DNA of 64,000 nt, taken from the NCBI GenBank assembly GCA_036346355.1, contig CM070572.1, forward strand, positions 12,283,001 to 12,347,000, written 5' to 3'. This DNA comes from Rhipidocladum racemiflorum. Taxonomy: Eukaryota; Streptophyta; Magnoliopsida; Poales; Poaceae. A model generated the notes under the pieces. That model did no database searches. It saw only the letters and a program-made list of their open reading frames with translations, and was not told where the DNA came from. The translations under genes were made by a program, and so were the position numbers. Shown piece by piece: positions 46,438 to 58,619 of the stretch; position 1 is the stretch's first letter, and every line of letters begins with the position of its first letter.

Positions 46438-46680
46438 GTGACGGAACTAGAGAAAAAAATCATCGGTGTTCACCACTTCACCATATATGTGATAATAACT
46501 TATTATTCTTACCATTTGTTTGTTATTTGCCTCCCGGTGTCACAAGATTTAGATCAAAGGGTTCACATATACTATATATAGACTAACATATAATAATTTT
46601 TTTATATATAGATTAACATACACTAATTTTTTTTTTTACCCGGTATCCTATGACACCGGGTAATCATATTTAGTTCCGCC
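46438..46680. mobile_element. possible degenerate hAT-type MITE
   Basis: The left end GGTGACGGAACTAG and the right end TTAGTTCCGCCCACC are imperfect inverse repeats. The interior has two copies of ATATATAGA-TTAACATA. No clean target duplication was found. Confidence 0.4.
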
Positions 46681-46807
46681 CACCGGTGGCATGCATCTGC
46701 AAAAGTACAGTTCTACTTCAACTTGTTTCGTAGTTTAATGGCGTGGAATCTTGGCTCTCTGTGTGATCACCAGGATTTATTACACAAGTGGGGTAAGTTG
46801 CTTGCAT

Positions 46808-46880
46808 GGATTTATTTTTTTTCTTTGAAATTTTGGCCAGGAGCTCTGGCAATTCATTTAAGAAGAAAGAATAACAGACA
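46808..46880 (-). mobile_element. LINE 3' end fragment
   Basis: On the minus strand AATGAATTGCCAGAGCTCCT then GGCCAAAATTTCAAAG and a run of A. GAGCTCCTGGC followed by TTTCAAAAAA is the usual 3' end of plant L1-type LINEs. Only the tail is present. Confidence 0.5.
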
Positions 46881-46980
46881 AACTACAAACGCACACACAC
46901 ACCCGCATATCATAGAACAACCACTGAACTATAGCAAATTTTATCTAGCATCATGCATAGTGACATACCACTGCTTCTAA

Positions 46981-47651
46981 AGAAACCAATTTCATTCACT
47001 GAAGTCAATAATGTCCCTCAATTTTCTGCTTACGTGATGGTCAAGGCAACACGTAATGGAGTAGAATGCTTCCAAATTCTACTGATCATCACTGATCACT
47101 GAATAAATCAAGCCGGCCGATGTACATGTGTACTGCCCATTGTATTAGCCAAGACGCAAAGTACAGATCCAACAGTCATGGCCAACGGGCTGTTATAGTG
47201 TTATCATTAATCCGGCGATCTCATTTATTAATGGAATGTACACGTGGCAGGTATGGTGTGGTGGGGCCGGGCCAGTGCAGAGAAGATAGAGCTGTCCATG
47301 CGGTTATTGGAGCAGCGGTCACCCTCCCTAGCTAGTCGTCCTTTTGTAGCCTCGGCAGAATTTCAGAAGCCACCCCTCATTTCACTGGATGCACAAATAG
47401 AACCCTGTTCAGTGATGTCACTCATTCCATTTCTCAGAAAGGAGAAGGCTTTGAGCATATATCTGTGGGAGACCCTGTTGACACTTGGGAATACTATGAT
47501 CTGTGTATTAGTGTATATATCTATGGCGTTGCCCGTGTGGACCACATTGTTTCTTGTAAAATTCCTATGAAACTTCCATGTCGCAAATTTCCTACATGTA
47601 TGATTGTACCTATCGCCCTTTCCCTTCATCTTAAATGGGACGGACATTAGT
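46981..47651. other. intergenic, nothing recognised
   Basis: Overlapping frames at 47120-47650 have no recognisable domain. Confidence 0.4.
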
Positions 47652-48522
47652 GTTGAGAAATAGATAGGTCAAAATTTGCTCACAACCAATGAACCACTGC
47701 AGTTATAAATCGCAAAATTACCACTAGTTGCGCAGACCTCCTCCAACGGCTCCTCTCAATCCACCCTAGGTGCAACATATGCAATCTAGTCTCACTCTTG
47801 AGCTCAAACTCCAAATTTAGGAGTGCAACACGTGCACAAGCCTCTCAAACACTCACACAAGAACCAAAAGTCTCAACTACAAGTGCATCAATCAGCACAA
47901 GCCCCCAAGGGGTCCTTTTATAGTCCCCACTCCAAAACTAGCCGTTGGAGAGGCAAAACCCAGAAAAATCGACTAATACGATACCACCGCCATGCATTGG
48001 CCGGTAGTACCGCCCTTAGGCCAACTGTTAGAAAACTAGCCGTTGCACAGGAAATACGGTACTACCACCGGCTAATGCCCGGTAGTACTGGCTCTCAGCC
48101 GTGGTACTACCACCTCAGCAACTCTCTAGAAAACACCCTTTTGGAAAATAAGTACTGGCGTTATGATCCCGATAGTACCACACCCCGGTAGTACCGCATT
48201 TTTGCTTCGGTACTGCCGACAATCAAATCAATGCAAAACGCGCCATTCTGGAAAATAACTACCGCTTCAAACACAAAGAGAGTAGCCGCCACAGCATCTG
48301 ACGCCCATATGGCGATCTGGCCAGAAGATTTACCGCTTTCTTATCAAGCGGTAGTGCCAGCCTCAAGAGAAAATCAGGATTTTCAACTAAAAAAATTTCT
48401 CCAAATCTCAACAACAATTCTTCGAACCATATGAGTGATCAACACATGATCACACTCTCTGGCAAAACACATTTGCAACAACTCAAACCATGCTTAAAGA
48501 ATTTCAATCAAACTCCCACCAA

Positions 48523-49110
48523 TTTGCGAAAACACATTTCGCAAACGACTAAAGATATATTTGCAAAAACGTATTAAGCGAATAAATCCCGAAGTCTATG
48601 AGATTAATCCTCTTAGCCATGTGATGGTCACACCATGACCAAATCAGTCTTGCAAAAACTACGGTGCAAGATCACACGCTCTCAGAATCTAGACTCATAG
48701 ACCTTCCGTTTATTCGCACAACAAATTTGCAAATAATCAATCAAAACCATAATGCATGAGCTATCTCCCTTTTTGCAACACATGCAAATCCATAGCCTCA
48801 TGCAAACTCCAAACAATGTGCGAAAACATATTTCGCAAACAACTCAAAGATATATTTGCACAAACGCATTAAGCAAATAAATCCCGGAGTCTATGAGATT
48901 TATCCTCTTAGCTATGTGATGGTCAAACCACAATCAAACTGTCTTGCAAAAACCACAGTGCAAGAATCACATGCTTTTAGGATCGAAATACATAGACCTC
49001 CCGTTTATTCGCACAATGAATATGCGATAACAACTAAACCACAAGGCATGAGCTATCTCTCTTTTGCAACACTTGCAAATCCATAACCTCATGTTAACTC
49101 CAAATCAAAT
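48523..49110. repeat. ~295-bp tandem duplication
   Basis: TGCGAAAACA, AAGATATATTTGCA-AAACG, CTATGAGATT-ATCCTCTTAGC, TAGACCT-CCGTTTATTCGCACAA and TTTGCAACAC-TGCAAATCCATA occur in the same order in two copies, from about 48523 and 48816. Confidence 0.85.
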
Positions 49111-49560
49111 CAATTCGCTTGAGTATCCTCGTTTTGCAACACTCACAAAACCTAGCTCCAAGCAATCACCAAATCAAACTCAGATGCATGAGCTCCTATT
49201 TGCAACACATGCAAATATCTATCTTCATGCATACCACATAGACACAAACTTGCTTGAGCTCTCTCCTTTTGCACCCCATGCAAAACTTAGCTCCAAGTAA
49301 TACCAAATAAACTCAAATAAGATTTTGTTTAAAAACAAAAGCACAAAGTTCAACACCTGCAACACATGCAAAATATGAACTTATGCAAAACCAGCACATA
49401 AGCTTGTCCCATTTGCAACACGTGCAAATCAGAGCTTTTATACGAAAAACCAAAGCATATGCTTATCCTGTTTGCAACACATGCAAATCAGAGCAATATG
49501 CTAACAAAGCCAAGCACGGGCTTCACCCATTCGCAACACATGCCAAATGGTTAGCTGTAT
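49110..49560. repeat. degenerate ~70-bp units built on TTTGCAACACATGCAAAT
   Basis: The word TTGCAACACATGCAAA or a close variant occurs at about 49200, 49360, 49425 and 49480, and as decayed forms at 49130, 49270 and 49533. Each is followed by a variable tail (for example CAGAGC). Confidence 0.7.
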
Positions 49561-50334
49561 ACAAAAACCAAATCAAGAAGAGATTTGAGCTCGAGTGGTC
49601 AACGGGATTGAGATCATCAACACATGATGAAGCTCAAAGCAAAGGACTCAACCCCTCGTAATAGTACGGCGCTAAACTAAACTCAAAGCTAAGAAAAACC
49701 TTAGCCTATCTAGTTATATCTTTACGCCATCGCAAGCGATCCCCTTTGGGGCTTTAAGATCTTCAATCTTTTTCTCTCCGAGATCATGGCCTAGCTCTCT
49801 TGAAGTCTCCATGATCTTCAATCATTTTCTTCTTCAAGAGCGTCACCCAGCTCTATCATGTTGTTCATCCACTCTTGATGAACCTTCTCTTCTTTTCAAC
49901 CTTTGGACTAAATCCTGTTTCAAACTCATTGAAAATATTAGTCTAAAATGTATGGTTGTCTCAATCATCTATTGCACTCCATTAACACATAATGGATGGC
50001 TCTAAGATCGATTAAGCAAAACCCTAATCAATTTAATGAATTTAAGTGTGTCTTGTGCACATGATGCAACTAATGCTTCATAATACTCAATGACTATCTA
50101 TTTATCATTGATTAATCAATGAACACCATCAACACATGATGAAGTGTTCTCTAATGATTAATAAAATAAATGAACTCAATTTAAACTTTTATTTAATTGA
50201 TATGAGTACATACTAACTACACAAGTTAAATATATACTCAAGAAATAGTTTCAAGATATTGATCCTTTATATATGGAGTGAAGAATAGATCAATGCAATG
50301 AAATATCAAGTTAAAGCTTGAACTCCCCCTAAAT

Positions 50335-50827
50335 ATGTGCACCCATGTAACATATGGATTGGGAAACATGATGCACATTTTGTGGTTAAAGCCATAAAGA
50401 ATTCATACGAATCCAAAGTATGCAATAATAATGAACATTATTATGAGTACATACCTTGGTTTTCTAGTTTCCATCCAAATGTAAGACTACTAATCATAAA
50501 CTCAATAAACATGTTAGTCTTATAAAAAAAATTAGATTTATCATTAAACAAGAATTAAGCATTAATCTAAAACCAATCACCAAAACCAATGAGACTTGAA
50601 CTTACAAGTGTCTAAAGGTGGGTCGATCCAACTCTATATTCTCTAACATGTGTCTATATTATTGGATTGATATCTCCATATCTATGACATATGAAATATG
50701 ATCATCAACCAATACATTTGCTAGTCTATTCATATGTGTCATCGTACGTTTATCGACTAGGGATCACTTTAGAATAATCATAACAAAGTCATATATAGAA
50801 TTTCATAAACAAGTCACATACTTGCTA

Positions 50828-50894
<67 letters not shown>

Positions 50895-51380
50895 TAGTGA
50901 ACCGTTAGGATAGTATAGTCATCTCATGAGAAATTCTAAAGGTCTCATCCGTCCTGATTTGGAGCGTTAATTTGCGAATTCTAATACCCAGGCACTTAAA
51001 CTACCTTTGTTATTTTTCACATTATAACCGCATCTACCTCTCACCCGATACCGATCGACAACGCGTTGTGTATTTTTTTTTGGGTTTTAATAAGTTTCAC
51101 CGGATGTTTTCTTTAGCAACTATCATCCAAATTCTAGGCCATTGAATTTGCTTTCAGATCAATGCACACCCCCCTGAATTAGAGGTGGGTTGATCCTACG
51201 GATGTGTGTTTTGATCGTACGGTTCAAACTTTGGATGATTTTTAGGACAAAAACATCCGGATGATGCCTATACACTCTCATTTTTTTCTCCCTAAGGTGG
51301 GGAAAAGATGAAGCAAAGAACCCAATCGCCAATTTGCGGATAGCTGGAGGGCCTAATTAACCGACGCCTATTGGCCGATC
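50335..51380. other. intergenic with (AAT)n microsatellite
   Basis: AT-rich sequence, probably interior of a decayed retroelement up to about 50800, then the microsatellite, then upstream DNA of the bHLH gene. No coding domain recognised. Confidence 0.4.
50828..50894. repeat. (AAT)n microsatellite
   Basis: About 22 uninterrupted AAT units. Confidence 0.97.
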
Positions 51381-51524
51381 CATATGCCAGCCGGAACAAG
51401 AGGACCCATCCTACTTTCTCCAACCCTACCTCACATGATCACAGCTAAAGGGGCCAAATCCAATCTCACAGCAGAACTGCAGAAGTACGATTACCCACAG
51501 GCTCCTATCTACCTATCGTTCTCT

Positions 51525-51535
51525 CTATATATATG
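51525..51535 (+). promoter_or_regulatory. TATA box candidate of the bHLH gene
   Basis: TCTCTCTATATATATGG lies about 250 bases before the start codon. A pyrimidine stretch precedes it. A 5' UTR of about 220 bases would be normal. Confidence 0.5.
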
Positions 51536-51778
51536 GATTACGAAAAGATTCGGGAGGCACAAAAGAGGAGGGAGAGAAAGGGGCACGTACGCAAGCTTCA
51601 GGCACAAGAACCTACCCTACGATACACTGCCTTGTTGCTTATCTTCTGAGAGTCACGCAACTATATCTACACCAGGAGGCATCAACCAGGCTTTGCCGGC
51701 CCCCAAACTAATCCTCCCTCCTCCTTCTTCTTCTTAGGCCTCGATCTTGATTCTTGATCTCTGAAGTAACTACTTCTA

Positions 51779-53651
51779 ATGGCGCAATGCGGCGGCGACA
51801 TTTCGCGCCATCCGCCGTCGTGGCAGAGGGCTCAGCAGGAGACCATCGAGAGCCTCTGCCAGGGGCTGCTCGACGACGTGATGGTCGACGACGACAGGTA
51901 CCGCGCAATGCGCGGCGCGTTCGGCTACCTCCAGGAGTGGCCGGACCTGAGCAGCGTATGCTACACGGGCTTCGGCGCGCCGCCGGGTGTGGCGCCGGCG
52001 CAGGAGACGAGCAACGGCAGTAGCTCCTTCTCCTGCAGCGGCGGCGGTGGCGGCTCCAGGAAGAAAAGACCGGACGCGTATCTCGACGCAAAGGTGAGGG
52101 GGCTATGTATGCACGGTGAAAGCCAGTGTGTGAGATGTTTGCTACTTGCTGCAAGCTCAGCAGAGCCTTTGGCTGACGTGGGTGTGCCCGGCTAAAACTT
52201 TGTTAGGGTGACGGCAGCAACGTCTGCAAGAGGCCCAGAGGGAAGCAGCCGCTGTGCGATCTTGATCAGACTGTAGCAGGGGCAGGGAAAGGCAAGCAGG
52301 CGAGACAAAAGCCAGGCGCCAAGAAGAAGGCGGAGCTGGCGTTGTCCAAGCATTCCCGGGCGACGGCGGCATCGACGGTGACCACAGGCCAGAACACCGA
52401 CTACGTCCACGTCAGAGCCCGCCGTGGCCAAGCCACGGACAGCCACAGCCTCGCCGAACGGGTACTTGCAGCTCTAAATAAATGGATATGTATATATATA
52501 TGCATGAGGTGCATAAGCTTGTGTACTATGTTCTTGTTGCGAGAACGGAGAACCAATGGCATGACAAAATTAACGAATGCGCAGGTGAGGAGGGAGAGGA
52601 TCGGCGAGAGGATGAGGTACCTGCAGGAGCTGGTGCCCGGGTGCAACAAGGTCACCGGCAAGGCAGGCATGCTTGACGAGATCATCAACTACGTGCAGTC
52701 CCTGCAAAAGCAAGTCGAGGTAGCTAGGCAGCAACCGGCAGTCACCGCCACTGCACTGCAGCTCCTGCTTGCAGCCCTGCTCTTCTGCTCCTCTGATTCT
52801 TTCAATGCTCATGGAAGGTTTGCTGCTGCTGTTGACCTTGCAGTTCTTGTCCATGAAGATCGCTGCTTCAAATCCGGTGGTGAACTTCAATATTGTGGAG
52901 GACCTCTTCGGCAGGCAGCTCGACCAGGCATGCAACCCTGCAGCTCTGCCTGCTACGACACTGCCAATTGGGCGGCTGGAGCAGTCCTGCATTCAGATGA
53001 GCCCCATGCAGCAGATGCAACCAGCTGCTGGCTCCCCTGACTTTGGGCTGGAGATGGTCCTCAACAACCCGAGCGGGCCGATGCCGACCGCCGCGCCGGT
53101 ATCGGCGCCTGCCGCCGCCGCGCCGATCCAGCCATGCCTCAACGTAGGTGGCGGGAAATCAGTTTTCGTTGACAGGGTGTGGTTCTAGTAAATGCCATTT
53201 CTGAACTTAAAGGGTTCTTCTGTATGTGTGTTGCAGTTGAATGGAGCTGCCGCTGCTGCTTGGGACATTGAGTCTCAGGATTTGTTCAGTGGATTTGATG
53301 CACAGTTTCAGTCGGCACAAAGTGAGTAACCGATTCTGTGTGGCCAAGCTTGCAGTTACTTTGTGTTAAATTGACAGCCGATTTAAGAATTCTAGCAAAA
53401 ATGAGCACCTCGAACAATAATTGCTTAATTTGTGTAAATTTGGGTAAACTGAAAGATGTATGGGCACAGTTATCAAGCACACGTAGCATATGCAATGAAC
53501 ACATTGAGACATGAATGCACTATGCCGCTGCTCCTGTGATGCAGTGTTAAGAGTCTATTTTGTCTTTGACTTCATGACAAGCCATTGAATTGAGCTGCTA
53601 CTTTCCCCTGCAGGTGATTGTTTGCTAGACAACCTCAAAATGGAAATGTAA
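51779..53651 (+). CDS. bHLH transcription factor, BEE/CIB/HBI1-like
   Basis: Six coding exons: 51779-52093, 52207-52461, 52585-52719, 52844-53143, 53237-53321 and 53614-53651. All junctions are GT/AG with agreeing phase, giving 375 residues. The protein starts MAQCGGDISRHPPSWQ, has a Gly/Ser-rich stretch near 85-95, and then KKK-rich basic sequence. HVRARRGQATDSHSLAER (173-190) followed by VRRERIGERM starts the bHLH; His185, Glu189 and Arg193 give the E-box-binding pattern. The helix-loop-helix runs to about 245 (LVPGCNKVTGKAGMLDEIIN, YVQSLQKQVEFLSMK). RRGQATDSHS before the domain and GKAGMLDEIINYVQSLQ are hallmarks of the plant BEE/CIB/HBI1/BPE subfamily, members of which act in growth and hormone or light responses. 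The C-terminus (WDIESQDLFSGF) is Asp/Glu-rich. No disruption seen; the exact orthologue is not determined. Confidence 0.93.
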
Positions 53652-54638
53652 GAAGAATCAATCCTTATTCCTGGAGTTTTACACCACAGCAATACTTGTG
53701 GCTGAAGATTCTTTATTCATAGCAACTGTACTAATGCAGTATTTTGTCAGCAATGGGAATGCAAGTACGTTTGTGTGTGATATTATTTTTTGCCTTGCTA
53801 GTCTACCAATTTCTAAACAATCCACCATCCTTCACTACCGAGCTATACCAAGGGGATCAGATTACAGACAAACCACTTACAACATATTCCCACTACAAAT
53901 CTATTAACAATAATATACAATATTCTATCTCATCAAATTACATCAAATTTAAAGCACAACATCATACCAATGCACCATTGTCTCCAACTTATCTTCCTCC
54001 CTTTAAAACACAGACTGCTCACCAGCTTCTGCAAAGACAGAGTCGACCTTACTTGTACTGAAAGTAAAAAAAAAAAAACGTCTGCACCAGTATGCACTGA
54101 CAATAACTTCAAAACAAGATAAGCGCATTCAGATCCGCTCAAGCAAAGTGCCTTATCTTGTTTCAGGATTTTCATGCGTAATACTAAATTAAATTTCTTT
54201 TTGAATTATCAAATGTGTTTTGTCATGAAAAGGCAACAGTGTATTATAATTTTACTCTCATTGCGACTCAATAAAAAACGTTGTTTATCATGTAGATATT
54301 TGTCCATCACGAAACATCAGATTACTATCTTATTCTGACTCATCACTCATCAGCAAAACTACAATTCCAAAGAAAATAAGTTCTATACACGGATTTGCTG
54401 TATGGAAGATCAGAAACGACTCTCTTATTTAACACGAGGCAGACTCGTAGAAAAAGGCAAAACTATTTCCCTGGGGTTGAACATAAGTAGATGCTTCTTG
54501 AACTTATCCACAACCATCGCATTGCATGTCAATATGGGCATACACAAATGCACATGATGGCTTAGCACTAGCACCTCGATCTGGTAGCAGTCTTTATTTC
54601 ATGGAAAGTTCATGAACAATAAGAGTTAAGAACTTGAA
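53652..54638. other. downstream flank of the bHLH gene, nothing recognised
   Basis: AT-rich. It should hold the bHLH 3' UTR. Frames here (53698-54175) have no family match. Confidence 0.4.
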
Positions 54639-54710
54639 CTAACCTTTGCCTGGGACAACAATAATTGGTGCTGCTGTACAGTTGTGGAAGAAATACTTAC
54701 TGACACTTCC
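54639..54710 (-). pseudogene. universal stress protein C-terminal exon, orphan
   Basis: After an intron-like acceptor (GTTGCAG on the minus strand, AG at 54712-54711) the frame codes GSVSKYFFHNCTAAPIIVVP then GKG and a stop at 54639. GSVS-Y--H-C--P-I-VPGK is the end of plant universal stress protein (USP) domains, where the GSVS loop takes part in nucleotide binding. No other USP exon was found in the next 1 kb upstream on the minus strand. It is either the last exon of a gene with distant exons or a captured fragment. Confidence 0.55.
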
Positions 54711-55770
54711 CTGCAACACACTACAGTAGAAAGGCAAACTATTGGGGTTATGGACTCGGAAATGCCATCTGCAACTTATGTGCAGCAACAAAATATGACT
54801 ATGCATCAAAAGGTAGAAAGAGACAAACAATAAAGAACATTTTTCAAAGCAATTTGCACTAGTGTCAAGGTCTTGTTGTAATTTCAGATCAACTCGCGAA
54901 ATTATCACATTCTCTCAAAGGGCACTCTAGTCAATGCTCTTTTTCATGCATTAGTTGAAGCACACATCACCATAACTCCTAAGAAGGCAATATGTTGTTG
55001 CTTCACTGGTCAATCAGGCCTGCCTTCGTGAATCATTGAATTCGAACATGGGCTGAGCACTTGGCATTTCATAGCAAAATTTAAAATTAGAAGATCCAGA
55101 CCCATAATTATGAGCAATTATAGAGTTGCTTTACACAAGAAGGAAAAAACTTGCAAGATTTTAGTATCCAGTTTTTGCAAGATCTTTTTCTTCAAATAGT
55201 ACAATAATTCTTGCCCACAATACCACTAGTGGTGCTCACTACAAGAATACTCGCTAGATTGTTCCAAGCAAGGCCAATCAACCATTCCATAGCATCGAGA
55301 TATCTTTTCCATTAATGTCGGCAGGTGCTTCTAATGATGGTATGCCATTAGAATTGGAAAGATATGTTTTTTAGTACTCTGAAGTCCCTTTTGAGTGCTT
55401 TTAGATGGTCAATTAGTGACTAAAAATTTGGGTTCACAAAAGATATATCATATAGTATAACCTGCAGTGCAGGAACGTAATTATGCCAACATTCCAAAGA
55501 AGATATGTATATTGAACAAGAAGAGAATAAAAGGGACTTTGGATGACACATTTCATGGACTGCCCATGATATGAAAAATCTTGTCTTGATGGGATAGCAG
55601 TAGAATTATGACTTCAAATGACCAGAAAATTTGCTACTTGCAAAAGTTGGCCAAGACCATGAACTACAAAGCTAATTTATCAGGTCCTGAGATTATCTAA
55701 TTTGCCACAGTTGGAATTGAACTGTGGTTTATGAGTCAGATACCTCTGAATAAGGCCTCTACCTTGTGTG
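54711..55770. other. intergenic or intronic, nothing recognised
   Basis: AT-rich with short frames. If the USP exon belongs to a gene, this would be its last intron, but no partner exon was seen. Confidence 0.35.
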
Positions 55771-56652
55771 TAGGGGTGCAAACGGAGCGGATACGGACGG
55801 ATTTTGTTCATCCCGTATCCTATTCCAAATTTTTTCTCGGATACATAATCGGATACGGACAGTGCCAGATTCGAATACGAATACGGATTACTTCGGTCAC
55901 GAATACGGAGCGAATACAGGTCGTTCCGGATACGGTTAGTCTCGGTCACGAATAGTTAGTCGGATAATGCGTGAAAGCAGAAACCATATATGTCACATAT
56001 ATTAGGATCAATCAACCATACACAAAACTTTACTATAACTTTCAAGACATGTAAGTGTTTCAAATTCAATAATAGTTGCATTCCCTACATAAGAATAATA
56101 TACAACCAAGTACAATTCCAATCAACATATGCACTTATATGATGTAGCACATCCAACTGCAATCAAGTGTTTTGTAGTGCAATTATAAGAGCTTGCTCCA
56201 GAAAGTAGTGCAATTATATTACAACTTGCTCACATTATATCACAGGCTCACAACAGCACTATGTTTCACATTATATTACAACTTGCCTAATCAGATAGCA
56301 CATAACCAACACGCAACATCTAAAATACAGCTAGCAAGCACTGTAATTCAAATACACACATTATGAACAATATTGCAAGGGTATCGGGTCGGATATTTAC
56401 CGGGTATTGGGTCGGATATTTACCGGGTATTGGGTCGGATATTTACCGGATATCGGATCGGATATTGCTCTTCCCATATCCTAACCCATATTACATGAGA
56501 TTTTTCGGATACGGATCGGATATTGCTCTTCCCATATCCTAACCCATATTACATCGGATTTTCCGGATACGAATACGGATAACATCGGTACGGATTTTTT
56601 TCGAATACGGTATCGGATCGGTCGGGAAATATCCGCTCCGTTTGCACCCCTA
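55771..56652. mobile_element. non-autonomous hAT-type element
   Basis: The ends TAGGGGTGCAAACGGAGCGG (55771) and the inverse CCGCTCCGTTTGCACCCCTA (ending 56652) are perfect 20-mers. TTGTGTG flanks both sides (7 of the 8 positions of a hAT duplication). Length is 882 bp, no transposase. Inside is a 23-bp tandem repeat, GGGTCGGATATTTACCGGGT, starting at 56386, 56409 and 56432. A 58-bp duplication of ATTGCTCTTCCCATATCC lies at 56461 and 56519. Confidence 0.92.
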
Positions 56653-56689
56653 TTGTGTGCCAAGAATGACTGGTGCTGGCTTCAGTCTC

Positions 56690-57605
56690 TCTGCTTCTCG
56701 GCAAATAACCTTTCCAGCATCCCCTTTAACAATTCATGCCTTGGTACGGGCCTCTTGTAAAATTCCCAATTAAAGGCACATGTATCAATCCCTTGGGGAA
56801 AATATGGAAAAGAAACAAAACATAGGATTTCACAGATATACACATTACGCAAGAAAGAGACTACATAGTTTTCAAAAAAAGGCGTCCATAGAATCATCAT
56901 AGCATTGTGTTTCTAGCTTACAACTCAATAACTGAGGCAAGCAAACGAGCCCTTTACATAAAGATCAACATAAAGTGCTTCTTTGCTCAACAACATAATT
57001 ATATGCACAAAAGGAAAAGAGCATACCAGTAACGTCTTGAATGCCTCAATGGCTAAATCCTCCATTAGTTCCCGGCTTTTCTCATATACCAGATCATTAT
57101 GCAACCTACACAAATTGAACATCACATTCAGCGCCATTTTCAGTTGACCACAAAATTTGAAGGGGAAACGTGTTTCAATAAGTAAAAATTTTGAATTTCC
57201 TTTTAAAAATGTAGACTAATCCTTTGTATGTTCATCTTATGCAATTCAGATGCTCTCAAAAAACAAATTCAAATTATGAATAAATGCCCCTAGATTATTC
57301 AGGACATGAACTGGTTCTGTAACTTCTGTTATAGTATCCTGTTTTTTCCATCAATCTATAGCAAATCAATCCATTGTGGCAAGAATATGAACCCACAATC
57401 CTCCTAGTTGTAACTCCCCAAGATGGTAATATGAGTACAATGACCAGATAGGCCAATGGATCTTTGTTGTTCCCTTGTGGATTGTTTGAAGTCCATTACT
57501 AGGACCAGCATAGAACTTGTATAATGTACCGTGTTCGGACAGAGTCCACACAAGCTCATCTAACAGCAAACAAGAACACAACATGGTGATGACAGCTTGT
57601 GTCAC
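56690..57605 (-). pseudogene. exon-like fragments of an unrecognised gene
   Basis: Three minus-strand segments look exonic. About 57545-57575 follows an acceptor TGTTAG and reads DELVWTLSEHG. About 57028-57098 follows TTGTGTAG and reads LHNDLVYEKSREL then MEDLAIEAFKTLL, ending at a good donor CTG|GTATGC. About 56690-56790 follows CCCCAAG and reads TCAFNWEFYKRPVPRH then ELLKGMLERLFAEKQRD and a stop. Phases do not join cleanly between the last two. I do not recognise the protein. It may be the upstream part of the gene ending at 54639, an independent gene, or decayed captured exons. Confidence 0.3.
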
Positions 57606-58141
57606 AGTTAGCTGACCTACTGAAAATTATATAGGCTTACTGGCTGGGCTAATACTATCACATCCACTACTCACAAATGTATAGTAGTATGACGATTCAT
57701 AATTGGGTGAAGTACACGAACAAGCCTCCAAATGGGAGGCAAATATCTTAATTAATCCATACTAAACAAATCGAGTTGTTAATTTGCTCCAAAAATCAAT
57801 AACCAGGCTAGGACATGATTTAAAATCTCTGCGAAGCCGATTAACGCAAATATACAGAAGACAACATATCTAGTGTAAACCTATCCTATGGTGCTACTCA
57901 TGCAACCCACAGCATGAACTATCCGGTCTGGACTTGATGAAGGTAGGATACCAACCACTTAGGACTTTTTGTAAGATGGATAGAGAGTTCAAGGGTTTTA
58001 TGCAAAAATGTTTAAGTAGTGTGGGAGTCCATACTACCTCCATCTCGTGTGTATAGTCCAAATCGGATGGTTCACGTTGAGAGTCGCATAGATAACACCT
58101 TAAATAAGATTTACGCCTATATAGAAAGCTAGGTTTTGGAG
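57606..58141. other. intergenic, nothing recognised
   Basis: One minus frame (57894-58151) without family match. Confidence 0.35.
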
Positions 58142-58619
58142 CAAGGTTCAAAATCCCAACGAAATCTTGGATTTTGGACCCCCAAGTTTCATATTCCCGG
58201 CGAAATTTTAAAAAGAAATTGAAAAAAAATCAAAGGTTTACAGTAACATAAACTTTAGGCGAAATTTAGGGTTTTTTTGACCGGACTTTGACCAGATTTC
58301 ATTATTCACAGTGTTTTCCGTGCTAGCTACTAGTTGCGTTCTGCCTCTTGTCTGCCTCACAGCACAAGGCACGAGGTAGTACTAGCTACTAGCTAGCTTG
58401 CAGAGTACTAATTAAATGTCCTGAAGGAGAAAAACGAGGTAGTAATCTTTAGGTTTTCATATAACTAACACTAAACTAGTACTAACAAACAAGTACATGG
58501 ATTAGTTTTAGTTCTCTACCACATAAGATTGATGTTCAATTGTTATGAACTTCATTTGTTATATTTAAAAATTTAAAAACAAAATGAACATAATTGATGC
58601 ATTATGATAGTAGCACCGT

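Larger units (their letters stand above)
47652..50334 (-). mobile_element. non-coding LTR-type block rich in tandem repeats
   Basis: The left end is TGTTGAGAAATAG. On the minus strand the right end carries a purine tract ATTTAGGGGGAGTT (50323-50336), like a copia polypurine tract next to a 3' LTR. CGGTAGTACCG-type inverted words (47950-48370) resemble motifs in long LTRs of cereal retrotransposons. No coding domains were found. The boundaries are inferred. Confidence 0.4.

Noticed and set aside
47120..47650. Overlapping frames (71, 108 and 61 codons) as a gene
   Set aside because: They lie in different frames, have no motif, and the strongest is matched by an antisense frame of similar length.
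48523..49560. CRISPR-like array
   Set aside because: Repeat units are degenerate, of mixed length, contain no uniform spacers, and the genome is a plant nuclear one.
51708..52154. 148-codon minus-strand frame overlapping bHLH exon 1
   Set aside because: It is an antisense shadow of a GC-rich exon; low-complexity Arg/Ser composition and no family match.
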